45,779 nucleotides of DNA, from positions 1 through 45,779 of the forward strand of contig VYCT01000127.1 in NCBI GenBank assembly GCA_009843785.1, written 5' to 3'. Origin of the DNA: Candidatus Poribacteria bacterium. GTDB taxonomy: Bacteria; Poribacteria; WGA-4E; WGA-3G. This document shows positions 1 to 8,315 of this stretch, piece after piece. Made by a program: the position numbers and the translations under genes. Numbering within the stretch: position 1 is the stretch's first letter; the number at the start of each line of letters is the position of its first letter. The notes beneath the pieces are model-generated. The model was not told the origin of the DNA, ran no database searches, and saw only the letters and a list, made by a program, of their open reading frames with translations.

Positions 1-81
1 GTATTTACTATATAAAAAACTTGCAAAAAGGACACTGATGTGATATACTATTTAATAAATTTGGGATTTATTGAAATTAAG

Positions 82-1077
82 ATGAAACAACAGATGCTCG
101 ACCGCTTTGGGCGGATTCATACGAATCTTAGAATCTCGGTTACAGATGTCTGCAACTTTCGATGTATCTATTGTATGCCGGAAGACATGACCTTCATGCC
201 AGATTCGGCACTCATGACTTATGACGAGATTCTGCACCTCGCGCGCATTTTCGTCGGATTGGGTGTGAACAAAGTGCGGATTACGGGGGGCGAGCCGCTT
301 GTCCGCCCTGGTGTGCCAGCGCTCATAAAGCGATTAACACAGTTAGAAGGGCTCAAGGACATTAGTTTGACAACGAACGGCATCGGACTCGTTAGCCAAG
401 CGCAGGCACTCTACGATGCTGGGCTCCGCCGGATTAATGTGAGTTTGGACACACTTAACGAAGAAAAATTCGAGCAGATGACCCGCCGGAAAGTACTTTC
501 TCGTGTACTTGAAGGGTTGAAAACAGCACACGAATGCGGCTTTCATCCGATTAAAGTCAATGCTGTCGCGATGCGAGGCTTTACCGATGACGAGATTGTT
601 GATTTGGCGACCTTCGCACGGAAGAATAATTATCAACTCCGATTCATCGAATTTATGCCGCTGGATGCCGATGATGTTTGGGGACGCAACATGTATATTC
701 CGGGTAAAGAGATTATCGAAAAAATCAACGCGCTCTATCCACTCACGCCAGTCGCCGTGAACGGCGAAGCGAAGAGTGACACTGCGAAACGTTATCGTTT
801 CTCGGATAACGGGAACGAAGTGGGTGTTATCCCTTCTGTGAGTGATCCGTTTTGCGAAAATTGCAATCGGGTTCGTATGACGGCTGACGGAAAGTTCCGG
901 ACCTGTCTTTTCTCGCTAACGGAAACGGATCTGCTGACACCACTGCGCGAAGGCGTAGATGATGAAACGATCGCAGAATTAATTCTCAAGGCGGTTGAAC
1001 AGAAAGAGGCGGGACATAAGATTAACGCAGCCGACTTCGTTAAACCGGAACGAAATATGTCAAGAATTGGTGGATAA
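82..1077 (+). CDS. moaA: GTP 3',8-cyclase MoaA (molybdenum cofactor synthesis)
   Basis: Radical-SAM enzyme that converts GTP to (8S)-3',8-cyclo-7,8-dihydroguanosine 5'-triphosphate, the first step of molybdopterin synthesis in the cytoplasm. The N-terminal SAM cluster motif CNFRCIYC gives Cys24, Cys28 and Cys31. The C-terminal cluster Cys258-x2-Cys261-x13-Cys275 and the terminal Gly-Gly are both typical of MoaA. The ATG at 82 gives 331 residues, matching the usual length. A GTG at 40 has a better Shine-Dalgarno (AAGGA at 27-31) and would add 14 residues that do not look like the family, so the start is uncertain. No other moa genes are present. The enzyme needs two Fe-S clusters, which fits the SUF cluster downstream. 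Confidence 0.95.
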   Translation: MKQQMLDRFGRIHTNLRISVTDVCNFRCIYCMPEDMTFMPDSALMTYDEILHLARIFVGLGVNKVRITGGEPLVRPGVPALIKRLTQLEGLKDISLTTNGIGLVSQAQALYDAGLRRINVSLDTLNEEKFEQMTRRKVLSRVLEGLKTAHECGFHPIKVNAVAMRGFTDDEIVDLATFARKNNYQLRFIEFMPLDADDVWGRNMYIPGKEIIEKINALYPLTPVAVNGEAKSDTAKRYRFSDNGNEVGVIPSVSDPFCENCNRVRMTADGKFRTCLFSLTETDLLTPLREGVDDETIAELILKAVEQKEAGHKINAADFVKPERNMSRIGG

Positions 1078-1092
1078 ACACTAAAATCAACA

Positions 1093-1431
1093 ATGCCTGA
1101 GACACATCAGCGAGAAATACGAATATACCGAACTACAAGCGGACGAGAACCTTTCAACGAATGGTTGAGCGCAATTCGAGATATAGGAACACAAGCTCGG
1201 ATACGGGCCCGTCTTGAGCGTCTTGAAGACGGTAATTTGGGAGATTGCCAATCTGTTGGTGAAGGTGTTTTTGAGTTACGGATCCACTTTGGATCAGGTT
1301 ATCGAGTTTATTTTGGACAGATAGCTAACACGGTCATTCTTTTACTCTGTGGTGGTGATAAATCATCACAAAGACGAGATATAGAGCGTGCAAAAACATA
1401 TTGGTTGGAATATAAGAGGAGATATCTATGA
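1093..1431 (+). CDS. RelE/HigB-type toxin (Gp49-like addiction module killer)
   Basis: A 112-residue basic protein resembling the phage Gp49/HigB branch of the RelE/ParE toxins, which usually cleave mRNA on the ribosome. Family-like features are the N-terminal REPFNEWL segment, the basic helix RIRARLERLEDGN, and the central strands FELRIHFGSGYRVYF followed by LLLCGGDKSSQ, with a basic C-terminus. It starts 15 bp after moaA stops and overlaps the next gene by 4 bp (ATGA), the usual toxin-first order of HigBA-type modules. The assignment rests on motif recognition. The RNase activity is inferred from the family. Confidence 0.82.
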   Translation: MPETHQREIRIYRTTSGREPFNEWLSAIRDIGTQARIRARLERLEDGNLGDCQSVGEGVFELRIHFGSGYRVYFGQIANTVILLLCGGDKSSQRRDIERAKTYWLEYKRRYL

Positions 1432-1817
1432 GAAAAATGAGAACATGGCGTGAATGTCTTATTGAACAACTTGCTGATCGGGAAAGCGCAATTGCCTATC
1501 TACAAGCAATTCTTGAAGACTACCAAATCTACAAGGAGTCTACTATAGTTCAAAGATCACTCCTAACTGTCGTTGAATCGCAAGGTGGTGTTATTGAACT
1601 TGCAAAGCAGGTAGGTATTGCCCCACAAGTGCTTTCAAAAATGATCGCTAATGAGGATATACCTTTAATTGACACACTCGGAATTGTTCTTAAGGCACTT
1701 GGATATCAACTTTCAATTCAACCGATAAAACTTGAAAATTGTAACCTTGACACGTATAGTGAAGATAGACAAAACACATCAACATATATGGATGAAGAAG
1801 CAATAGCAAAGTCCTAA
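1428..1817 (+). CDS. HigA-like antitoxin with helix-turn-helix
   Basis: A 129-residue partner of the preceding toxin. The N-terminal RTWRECLIEQLADRESAIAY segment is typical of the addiction-module antidote family found next to Gp49-like toxins. A helix-turn-helix lies at about residues 50-85 (LAKQVGIAPQVLSKMI, then LGIVLKALGYQL). Such proteins neutralise the toxin and usually repress their own operon. The gene overlaps the toxin by 4 bp and ends 44 bp before sufC. The C-terminal tail of about 35 polar residues looks longer than usual and has no recognisable domain. This local stretch is more AT-rich than sufC or moaA, which is compatible with the pair being a later insertion. Confidence 0.8.
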   Translation: MRKMRTWRECLIEQLADRESAIAYLQAILEDYQIYKESTIVQRSLLTVVESQGGVIELAKQVGIAPQVLSKMIANEDIPLIDTLGIVLKALGYQLSIQPIKLENCNLDTYSEDRQNTSTYMDEEAIAKS

Positions 1818-1861
1818 ATGTTTCTAAATTTTACTATAAATAAGGAGTCCGAAGTCAAGAG

Positions 1862-2644
1862 ATGAGCAAAGATTTGACAATTAAAGACTTGCACATCAGT
1901 GTGCAAGGAAACCCAATTATCAAAGGATTAAATTTAAGTGTCCAACAGGGTGAAATCCACGCGCTTATGGGACCAAACGGGTCTGGTAAGAGTACCCTCG
2001 CTAAAGGTTTGATGGGGCATCCACTTTACGAGGTTGATTCCGGTGAGGTAATTTTCGATGGTGTCGATGTCTTGGAATTGGAACCCAACGAACGCGCCAA
2101 ACTCGGACTTTTCCTCGCTTTCCAGTATCCAACGGCGATTCCAGGGGTCAGTTTGGCAAATTTCCTAAGACTCGCGGTTAGTGCAGTGCGTGGCAAAGGG
2201 GCAAACGGTTCCGAGAAAGATGGCCTGATTCCGATGCGCGAATTCCGGCGTGAACTTCGCGAGAAGATGCAACAACTCGGCGTTGACGACTCCTTCGCAA
2301 GACGGTATCTCAACGATGGGTTCTCTGGCGGCGAAATGAAGCGCGCTGAAATCCTACAACTCGCAATGCTTGAACCGAAAATCGCTATTCTCGATGAAAC
2401 CGATTCCGGGCTCGATATTGATGCTGTGCGAATCGTCGGTGAAAGCGTTAGTCAGTTGATCGGCCCCGATTTGGGGGTGCTGATTATTACCCACTATCCA
2501 CGTTTGTTGGACTATATCCGACCGCAGTTCGTACATATCCTGCTTGATGGTAGAGTCGTCGAATCCGGTGGATGGGAATTGACACAAGTGTTAGAAGCAG
2601 AGGGCTACGATCCGATTCGTGAAAAACACGGTATTGATGAATAG
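1862..2644 (+). CDS. sufC: SufC, ATPase of the SufBCD Fe-S assembly complex
   Basis: Cytosolic ABC-type ATPase that drives SufB-SufD rearrangement during Fe-S cluster assembly. Walker A is GPNGSGKS (residues 37-44), the ABC signature FSGGEMKR is near residue 154, and Walker B leads into ILDETDSGLD near residue 175, all diagnostic of SufC. The length of 260 residues is normal. It is first of the suf genes here, in the order C-B-D. A 142-bp spacer to sufB holds a long inverted repeat and one heptamer-repeat arm. Its own RBS is the AAGGAG at about 1842-1847, a little far from the ATG. Confidence 0.97.
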   Translation: MSKDLTIKDLHISVQGNPIIKGLNLSVQQGEIHALMGPNGSGKSTLAKGLMGHPLYEVDSGEVIFDGVDVLELEPNERAKLGLFLAFQYPTAIPGVSLANFLRLAVSAVRGKGANGSEKDGLIPMREFRRELREKMQQLGVDDSFARRYLNDGFSGGEMKRAEILQLAMLEPKIAILDETDSGLDIDAVRIVGESVSQLIGPDLGVLIITHYPRLLDYIRPQFVHILLDGRVVESGGWELTQVLEAEGYDPIREKHGIDE

Positions 2645-2659
2645 TTGTCAGGGCACGGT

Positions 2660-2714
2660 TTTAACCATCAACGCGTGCTTTAACATTTATAACAGCGGTG
2701 AGTTGATGGTTAAA
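2660..2714. repeat. 13-bp spaced inverted repeat between sufC and sufB
   Basis: TTTAACCATCAAC at 2660-2672 and its exact complement GTTGATGGTTAAA at 2702-2714 are separated by 29 bases. In RNA this would form a 13-bp stem in the sufC-sufB spacer. There is no T-run, so it is not an obvious intrinsic terminator. It lies directly before the heptamer-rich arm that precedes sufB. Confidence 0.7.
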
Positions 2715-2739
2715 GTTACCAGAAAGACAACCTTATTAC

Positions 2740-2772
2740 TGGAAACCGATAACTGAATACCGACAACGACTG
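2740..2772. repeat. Heptamer-repeat arm upstream of sufB
   Basis: Degenerate 7-bp units of the form AACTGAT/AACCGAT (for example ACCGATAACTGAATACC) end immediately before the sufB Shine-Dalgarno GAAGGAGG. It belongs to the same family as the arms near 4379, 5903, 23936, 34476, 39706 and 44645. Confidence 0.55.
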
Positions 2773-2786
2773 AAGGAGGAAGTAAA

Positions 2787-4205
2787 ATGGCAACTTCTGA
2801 AAAGAACACAATGGAAGAACTCGGGGTGAGTAAAGAGTATCAATACGGGTTCCACGACGATATTAAACCGACGTTCAAGTCGCGCAAAGGGTTGGACGAG
2901 GAAGTTATCAACCAGATGTGCGACATCAAAGGTGAACCCGACTGGATGCGTCAGTACCGGCTCGAGGCGTACGAGATTTTCAAGCAGAAGCCGATGACAA
3001 AGTGGGGCGGCGACCTCTCACAACTCGATTTTGACGACATCTACTACTACGTTAAAGCCTCCGACCGGAGCGAACGGAGTTGGGACGATGTCCCCGACGA
3101 TATCAAGAAGACCTTTGACCGGCTCGGCATCCCGGAAGCGGAAAGAAAGTTCCTCGCGGGTGTCGGTGCGCAGTACGATTCCGAAGTCGTTTACCATAAT
3201 ATCGTTGAAGAATTGGACAAAATCGGTGTTGTCTTCCTTGATACCGATACTGCTGTTAAAGAGTACCCCGATCTGGTGAAAAAATACTTCGGGACTATCA
3301 TCCCGTCTGCGGATAACCAGTTCGCTGCACTCAATAGTGCTGTTTGGAGTGGTGGCAGTTTCGTTTATGTCCCACCGGGTGTGAAGGTTGAGTACCCATT
3401 ACAAGCGTATTTCCGTATTAACAGCGAAAATATGGGGCAGTTTGAACGTACACTCATCATCGCTGACGAAGGTTCGCAGGTACATTACGTTGAAGGATGC
3501 ACCGCGCCGACATTCAGCAGTGAATCTCTGCACAGTGCAGTGGTTGAAATTGTTTGCATGAAAGGTTCACGGGTACGTTATACGACTATCCAGAATTGGG
3601 CGAACAATGTATATAATCTCGTCACGAAGCGGGCATTCGCTTATGAGGACGCGCAAATGGAGTGGGTTGATGGTAACCTCGGTAGTAAGTTGACGATGAA
3701 GTATCCGAGTGTCTATATGATGGAACCGGGCGCACGTGGCGACATCCTCTCAATCGCATTCGCGAGCAAAGGACAGCACCAAGACGCAGGCGCGAAAGTC
3801 TATCATTGCGCACCGCACACCACCTCACAGATAACCTCTAAGAGCATCAGTAAAGATGGCGGCAGATCGAGTTATCGCGGGTGGGTGGATGTTGCGAAAG
3901 GCGCGAAAGGTTGCAAATCGCACGTCGTTTGTGATGCCCTTATCCTTGACAAGGACTCCCGTTCGGACACCTATCCCGTTATTGAGATCGGTGAGAACGA
4001 TACGAACATTGAACACGAGGCACGTGTCAGCAAAATCGGTGAGGAACAACTCTTCTACTTGATGAGCCGTGGGCTTTCGGAGGAAGAAGCCTCTACAATG
4101 ATTGTCAACGGGTTTATTGAACCTCTCGTTAAAGAACTTCCAATGGAATATGCTGTGGAAATGAACCGTCTCATCCAACTTCAGATGGAAGGTTCAGTGG
4201 GTTAA
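2787..4205 (+). CDS. sufB: SufB, Fe-S cluster scaffold subunit of SufBCD
   Basis: Cytosolic scaffold subunit on which Fe-S clusters are built with SufC and SufD. At 472 residues it has normal length. The conserved N-terminal region ([17 protein letters not shown], then [15 protein letters not shown]) and the right-handed beta-helix SufBD core (about residues 150-440) are clear, including [19 protein letters not shown] and the C-terminal [18 protein letters not shown] strong GAAGGAGG RBS lies 7 bases before the ATG. It is related to SufD downstream; the pair shares the same core and C-terminal helix pattern. Confidence 0.97.
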   Translation: MATSEKNTMEELGVSKEYQYGFHDDIKPTFKSRKGLDEEVINQMCDIKGEPDWMRQYRLEAYEIFKQKPMTKWGGDLSQLDFDDIYYYVKASDRSERSWDDVPDDIKKTFDRLGIPEAERKFLAGVGAQYDSEVVYHNIVEELDKIGVVFLDTDTAVKEYPDLVKKYFGTIIPSADNQFAALNSAVWSGGSFVYVPPGVKVEYPLQAYFRINSENMGQFERTLIIADEGSQVHYVEGCTAPTFSSESLHSAVVEIVCMKGSRVRYTTIQNWANNVYNLVTKRAFAYEDAQMEWVDGNLGSKLTMKYPSVYMMEPGARGDILSIAFASKGQHQDAGAKVYHCAPHTTSQITSKSISKDGGRSSYRGWVDVAKGAKGCKSHVVCDALILDKDSRSDTYPVIEIGENDTNIEHEARVSKIGEEQLFYLMSRGLSEEEASTMIVNGFIEPLVKELPMEYAVEMNRLIQLQMEGSVG

Positions 4206-4208
4206 AAT

Positions 4209-4399
4209 GGTTGTCAGTTTTCGGTCTTCAGTTATTGGTTAAGAGCGTTTCTCGTAGCAGTTCACACACCTTTGGTGTATATCAGACTCAATAAACTTTT
4301 ACAGATCGTTTCTTAACCGCTAACCTTGACCAACAGCTCGACTCCGATACTTTTTTAAAGGCACGAGTTGTTGGTCAAAACTGATAACTGATAACTAAT
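4209..4399. repeat. Heptamer-armed inverted element in the sufB-sufD spacer
   Basis: The left arm (4209-4243) is built from GGTTGTC/AGTTTTC/GGTCTTC-type heptamers and begins 4 bases after the sufB stop. The right arm (4379-4399) contains AACTGATAACTGATAACT, the complementary orientation, and ends at the sufD Shine-Dalgarno. Between them is a further inverted repeat, TTGACCAACAGCTCG (4326-4340) against CGAGTTGTTGGTCAA (4364-4378), with one G-T pair. The element fills almost the whole 208-bp spacer. Confidence 0.65.
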
Positions 4400-4413
4400 A
4401 AAGGATCAACAAA

Positions 4414-5778
4414 TTGCAAAAAGGTGATTTTTCAAAAGAATTTCTTGAAAAAATAGCAGCAACTGAGCCACAGTGGATGCGTGAGAAACGGTTGGAGGCT
4501 TACGCACTTTACGAATCTTTGCCGATGCCGCATACGACGAAAGACGATGTGTGGCGACGTACGGTTGATATGCGTACCCAAGATTACTGGCGACGCACTC
4601 GGCGACATCTGCGCAGTTTCGCTGTTGACAGATATCATCCAAGTGTTCCTAACGGCGCGGTATCTCCCGAAGATGTTGACTACAATGAAGCGGAAACGGC
4701 GGGTGTGCTTGTGCAAGTTGATGGACAACGCCAACATACCTCCGATTCTGAAATACTGAAAGAAAAAGGGGTGTACTTTGCGGATCTCCACACAGCACTG
4801 CAGGCGCAGCCGGAACTCTTCCGTTCCTACTTCATGAACAAAGCGGTCACCTTGGAGACGGCGTTAAAAAGTGGGAATATCGCCCAACGTAATAAGTTTG
4901 ATGCACTTCACGGTGCCTTTTGGCAAGGGGGTTACTTATTGCATGTGCCGAAAGGCGTGAGGGTTGAAGTGCCACTGCGCGTCTATATCAGGATGTCCGA
5001 AGCGGAGCAAGCCGACTTATCGCATACGCTGATCATTGCTGAAGAAGGGAGTCAGGTCGTCGTTTTGGAAGATAATTTATCTACCACGCCAGATGCCAGT
5101 GGATTCCATAGTGGAGCGGTTGAAATTTTCGCTGGACAAAATGCGAACGTGACGTACGTGCAAGTGCAACGTTGGAACCGGCACGTCTGGAACTTTGCCT
5201 CGCATCGTGCGATGGTTGCCAGAGACGCGCAACTTTGCTGGGTGACCGCCATGTTTGGTGGTAGACTCAACAAGATAAATCAAGCTGTTGTCTTAGAAGG
5301 GGCAGGCGGGAACGCCAAAATGTTAGGACTCGCTTTTACGGATGCACGCCAACACTTAGATGTTAGCACTGCACAGGAGCATGTTTCACCGCATACCTTT
5401 AGTGATCTATTGTATCGGACTGTCCTCAAAGACAGAGCACAGTCTGCGTGGGGTGGAAACATCTACGTCTATCCGTCGGCGAATCATACCGATGCCTACC
5501 AGAAAAACGATAATCTTCTACTCAGTGAACGTGCGCATGCCGATACTTTGCCTGGATTAGAGATTCAGGCACATGAGGTGCGTTGTACACACGGTGCAAC
5601 CGCTGGAAAGATTGATGCCGAGCAGGTCTTTTACCTAATGAGTCGTGGTTTGTCCTATACGGAAGCAGAAAAACTAATTGTTGAAGGGTTCTTTGAACCT
5701 GTTATGGAACGTATCCCGTTAGAATCTGTGCGCGAAGAATTGAATACGTCTATTACGCGCAAATTAGTTACCAGTTAA
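4414..5778 (+). CDS. sufD: SufD, SufBCD complex subunit
   Basis: SufB paralogue that forms the SufBC2D complex, needed for iron entry in the E. coli system. It has 454 residues. The N-terminal segment EPQWMREKRLEAYALYESLPMP and the core GGYLLHVPKGVRVEVPLRVYIR match the SufBD family. The C-terminal [33 protein letters not shown] is the conserved SufD end. The start is a TTG at 4414, supported by AAAGGA at about 4400-4405. The next ATG in frame would delete conserved sequence. A TTG start suggests lowered translation relative to sufB. Confidence 0.95.
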   Translation: MQKGDFSKEFLEKIAATEPQWMREKRLEAYALYESLPMPHTTKDDVWRRTVDMRTQDYWRRTRRHLRSFAVDRYHPSVPNGAVSPEDVDYNEAETAGVLVQVDGQRQHTSDSEILKEKGVYFADLHTALQAQPELFRSYFMNKAVTLETALKSGNIAQRNKFDALHGAFWQGGYLLHVPKGVRVEVPLRVYIRMSEAEQADLSHTLIIAEEGSQVVVLEDNLSTTPDASGFHSGAVEIFAGQNANVTYVQVQRWNRHVWNFASHRAMVARDAQLCWVTAMFGGRLNKINQAVVLEGAGGNAKMLGLAFTDARQHLDVSTAQEHVSPHTFSDLLYRTVLKDRAQSAWGGNIYVYPSANHTDAYQKNDNLLLSERAHADTLPGLEIQAHEVRCTHGATAGKIDAEQVFYLMSRGLSYTEAEKLIVEGFFEPVMERIPLESVREELNTSITRKLVTS

Positions 5779-5936
5779 CGGTTATCAGTTTTCAGTTAAA
5801 GAGGCGTTGGGTTTACCTAACACTTTTCGGGGAATAGTTATCAGTGCTCAGTTACAAGAAGTGTGTTGTGGCAGGTACATCAAACCAACCCTCCACGCGA
5901 AATTAACTGATAACTGAAGACTGGCAGCTGAAAACC
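5771..5936. repeat. Heptamer-armed inverted element in the sufD-glutaredoxin spacer
   Basis: The left arm (5771-5804) holds AACGGTTATCAGTTTTCAGT and starts inside the last codons of sufD. The right arm (5903-5936) holds TTAACTGATAACTGAAGACT in the opposite sense. It ends about 5 bases before the AAGGAG that serves the glutaredoxin gene. The roughly 100 bp between the arms resembles the interior of the other elements only weakly. Confidence 0.65.
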
Positions 5937-5958
5937 ATAAAAAAAGGAGAAACTCATC

Positions 5959-6300
5959 ATGAGTCAACCGAAAATTATCGCTTACATGAAGCCCGTCTGT
6001 GGATGGAGCAATGGTGTCCGTGCCATCTTCGCCAAATACGGTTTGGACTATGAAGATAGAGACATCATTAACAACGAAAACAACTATCGTGAAATGGTTC
6101 AGAAGACGCGGCAGCCTTATCAGCCGTGCGTCCAGATCGACGACATAATACTTGCTGATGTCAGCGGCGATGAAGTGGAGGAGTATTTGGTTTCGGAAGG
6201 GATTGTCAAATCCAGCGATGCTGAAACCGATGTTCCAACGGATCAGGCGTGTGAGGACCACGGACCGTCTGCTGTCAATATTGGTTTTCCGAGCCGGTAA
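5959..6300 (+). CDS. Monothiol-like glutaredoxin-family protein (CGWS)
   Basis: A 113-residue thioredoxin-fold protein of the glutaredoxin family. The active-site motif is Cys14-Gly-Trp-Ser17, close to the CGFS of monothiol glutaredoxins that carry and transfer [2Fe-2S] clusters. The second cysteine of classical CPYC glutaredoxins is missing. The segment QPYQPCVQIDDIILADVSGDEVEEYL supplies the cis-proline region (here QPC rather than the usual TVP) and the glutathione-binding turn. The last 25 residues are a polar tail containing one Cys and one His. Its position inside the suf cluster supports a role in cluster transfer, which is inference. It starts after a good AAGGAG RBS. Confidence 0.85.
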   Translation: MSQPKIIAYMKPVCGWSNGVRAIFAKYGLDYEDRDIINNENNYREMVQKTRQPYQPCVQIDDIILADVSGDEVEEYLVSEGIVKSSDAETDVPTDQACEDHGPSAVNIGFPSR

Positions 6301-6315
6301 TCGTCTTTTATTATA

Positions 6316-6337
6316 GGCGAGGCGTTGATGCCTCGCC
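6316..6337. repeat. GC-rich hairpin repeat (GGCGAGGC/GCCTCGCC)
   Basis: Perfect 8-bp stem with a 6-base loop, 16 bp after the glutaredoxin stop. It shares the GGCGAGG/CCTCGCC core with hairpins near 11855 and 18172. It could stop transcription, but no T-run follows. Confidence 0.6.
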
Positions 6338-6407
6338 ATGCCTCATATCGCGGTAAATTCTGTTGTAAATTCTGTTAATTGGATAGAATATGCAAACGGA
6401 GAAAATC

Positions 6408-7166
6408 ATGGATACCATAAACGGCTTTGAATTCAAACAGAGAAAGTATATCCCTATCTTTCCAAAAGCGGATGGTAAACCGACTGTCTACATTGAAGGG
6501 TATCCGTGTGAGGACGAAGAACCTATGGCGGCGACAGGATTTCACGGCGAACAGATCCGTATCTTTTCTGGGCAACTCACGCGATACTTTTCGATCGATG
6601 CACACATCTATATCGGCATTGATAGTTTCGTCTACTACCGTGAAGGCGACACCACAAGATTCGTTGCACCCGATGTTTACGTCGTGTTTGGTGTTGATAA
6701 ATACCCGCTACGCCGCAGTTTCTATACGTGGGCAGAAGGCGCAGCACCCGTCGCTGTTTTTGAGTTTCTCTCTGATTCAACAGCACACCAGGATCGACAT
6801 GAAAAAGTCGGTGTGTATCTAAATGATATAGGCGTTCAAGAGTATTTCATTCATCAACCTGAAATGGAGAAACCAGCGGAGTTTCGTGGGTGGAGGCGAA
6901 GTCCATCGGGTACCATTATTGAGATGACACCGGACGCACAGGGCGGTTTGTTCAGCGAAGCACTAAATCTCTGGTTGCGGTGGGAGGAACAACAGCACAG
7001 CCGCGTTAGGCTTTTACGTCCGTATCTACCTGATGGCACTCCGATTGCAACTTCTATGGAAGAGCACCATCTTAGAGTGGCTGCAGAAACACGGGCACAA
7101 GAATTAGAAGGGGAGTTAGAACGACTCCGGGCACAACTTGCGAACCGTCAAAACGGAAGCACATGA
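6408..7166 (+). CDS. Uma2-family (DUF820) PD-(D/E)xK nuclease-like protein
   Basis: Uma2-family protein with a predicted restriction-endonuclease-like fold. Family signatures are HIYIGIDSFVYYREGD, then RFVAPDVYVVFGVD (the PD motif) and PVAVFEFLSDST (the acidic residue of the second strand). A conserved HEKVGVYLNDIGVQEYFI follows. The last 40 residues form a charged coiled coil (AAETRAQELEGELERLRAQL). The ATG at 6408 follows GGAG and gives 252 residues; an ATG at 6390 would add six. Uma2 proteins are abundant in cyanobacteria and some other phyla. No in vivo function is established, so nuclease activity is inferred from fold. It is the first gene of an accessory island that splits the suf cluster. 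Confidence 0.85.
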   Translation: MDTINGFEFKQRKYIPIFPKADGKPTVYIEGYPCEDEEPMAATGFHGEQIRIFSGQLTRYFSIDAHIYIGIDSFVYYREGDTTRFVAPDVYVVFGVDKYPLRRSFYTWAEGAAPVAVFEFLSDSTAHQDRHEKVGVYLNDIGVQEYFIHQPEMEKPAEFRGWRRSPSGTIIEMTPDAQGGLFSEALNLWLRWEEQQHSRVRLLRPYLPDGTPIATSMEEHHLRVAAETRAQELEGELERLRAQLANRQNGST

Positions 7167-7232
7167 CAAATTGCCCCCAAGATTGTTGAGATTCTTCAGG
7201 AACATGCTGCACGATAAAACGGAGAATAAGAC

Positions 7233-7346
7233 ATGCCTCCTAAAATTGGAATCGTCGAAGGATTCGATTTTGAAAATTATAAAAATGCAATTGAGAAACA
7301 TGAAAATCCAGTTAGGTTTACTACTCTCTGCAGTAATCATCCTTAA
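7233..7346 (+). pseudogene. Truncated duplicate of the 5' end of the glutamine amidotransferase gene
   Basis: From ATG 7233 the reading MPPKIGIVEGFDFENYKNAI is almost the same as the start of the intact gene at 8316 (MPPKIGIIEAYKFENYKNAI). The DNA before the ATG also matches (ATAAGACATGCC). Similarity stops after about 24 codons, where the sequence continues as the start of the lipoprotein gene and this frame closes at a TAA at 7344-7346. This is a broken partial copy, probably left by duplication or recombination, and is not expected to make a functional enzyme. Confidence 0.75.
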
Positions 7347-8220
7347 TGGATGCGGCTTCACTAAGGGGAGCGCACCTAACGTAGAAGATTCTAAAATTCG
7401 GTTAATTAATCATCGTTATGCGAAGTATGGGGGCACACCTAATATGAAGGCACCTAAAATGAAGGAACCCAAAAGCGTTCATTGGTATATAGAAGAACAG
7501 TATTCAGAGATTGATTTCAATGATTTCGGTTTAGTTATAGAAGGTGTCAATTCACACTTTGCTCAGGAGTTAGCCAGTAACTTGAACATGAATTCTATGG
7601 AATCGTCACACCGATTTAGCGGCCCACCAAAAGTAATTCTGCAAAAGCGAAATGTTGTGATTACACTCTGGAAATATCCACAGCATCCTCATAACCGGCG
7701 TCCCGATCCTTCAACACTAACCGCTCTGGCTGAAGTGGTAAAAGATATTATTGCAACAATGGACGAGGATAATAAGGCTAACGTCAGAAGCAAAAAAAAA
7801 GATGAACTAATTGAGTTAAATCATTGGTGGGGTCAGGGTATACGTAATTATTATCAGTTGTGGCATAATAAACCATTGGTGAAGGCTATAGGGAAAGAAC
7901 ACCCTGAAGATGCCTCAATGGTCATTATTGAAGAAGTCTGGAAGCAATTAAAACAAACCGATGATAAAGATACTCAAATGAACGATTATACTATCTCACT
8001 TCAATGGCATGTAGACAAGCAATGCTTAGAAATATCTTGGGGTAGAGGTAAGAGTATAGTGGTGGAAGGAATCAATTTGGACTTTGCGGAAGCATTTGCT
8101 AACGAATTGGGGTTGCATCTGTTTCAGATGAGAACCCGTTACCAGCACCCTGATGTTAAACCTCAAGTGATGCAGATCGGGCGTGGTGTTGCGATTAAAT
8201 TGGTCAAAGAAACGAAATAA
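7300..8220 (+). CDS. Uncharacterised lipoprotein with two internal repeats
   Basis: Starting at ATG 7300, the protein has 306 residues and a lipoprotein signal with lipobox LNGC (Cys18), so it is probably anchored to a membrane outside the cytoplasm. Two related units of about 70 residues are visible: residues 59-126 (VHWYIEEQ, then LVIEGVNSHFAQELASNLNM, then VVITLWK) and residues 233-303 (LQWHVDKQ, then IVVEGINLDFAEAFANELGL, then VAIKLVK). Between them is a helical, Trp-rich segment (WGQGIRNYYQLWHNKPLVKAI). I recognise no known family. Its 5' region is fused to the truncated amidotransferase copy. An ATG at 7285 is also possible. Base composition is more AT-rich than the suf genes. Confidence 0.75.
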   Translation: MKIQLGLLLSAVIILNGCGFTKGSAPNVEDSKIRLINHRYAKYGGTPNMKAPKMKEPKSVHWYIEEQYSEIDFNDFGLVIEGVNSHFAQELASNLNMNSMESSHRFSGPPKVILQKRNVVITLWKYPQHPHNRRPDPSTLTALAEVVKDIIATMDEDNKANVRSKKKDELIELNHWWGQGIRNYYQLWHNKPLVKAIGKEHPEDASMVIIEEVWKQLKQTDDKDTQMNDYTISLQWHVDKQCLEISWGRGKSIVVEGINLDFAEAFANELGLHLFQMRTRYQHPDVKPQVMQIGRGVAIKLVKETK

Positions 8221-8223
8221 TAG

Positions 8224-8288
8224 TAGGACTTACGTAAAATTCAAAGTCCTCTTGTCAGGAGACTTTAAGAGGAAGTGCGTAAGTCCTA
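8224..8288. mobile_element. Small MITE-like element with 11-bp terminal inverted repeats
   Basis: TAGGACTTACG (8224-8234) and its complement CGTAAGTCCTA (8278-8288) bound a 65-bp segment. An internal hairpin TCCTCTT/AAGAGGA lies inside. The termini resemble those of some small insertion sequences and MITEs in cyanobacteria, from memory. No transposase is present, so any movement would need one encoded elsewhere. It sits between the lipoprotein and amidotransferase genes, immediately after the lipoprotein stop. Confidence 0.6.
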
Positions 8289-8315
8289 AACTATCAGAAA
8301 GACGAAGGATAAGAC

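Noticed and set aside
5848-6339. A 163-codon - strand frame opposite the glutaredoxin gene
   Set aside because: Antisense to a gene with a CGWS motif; it spans repeat DNA and has no recognisable features.
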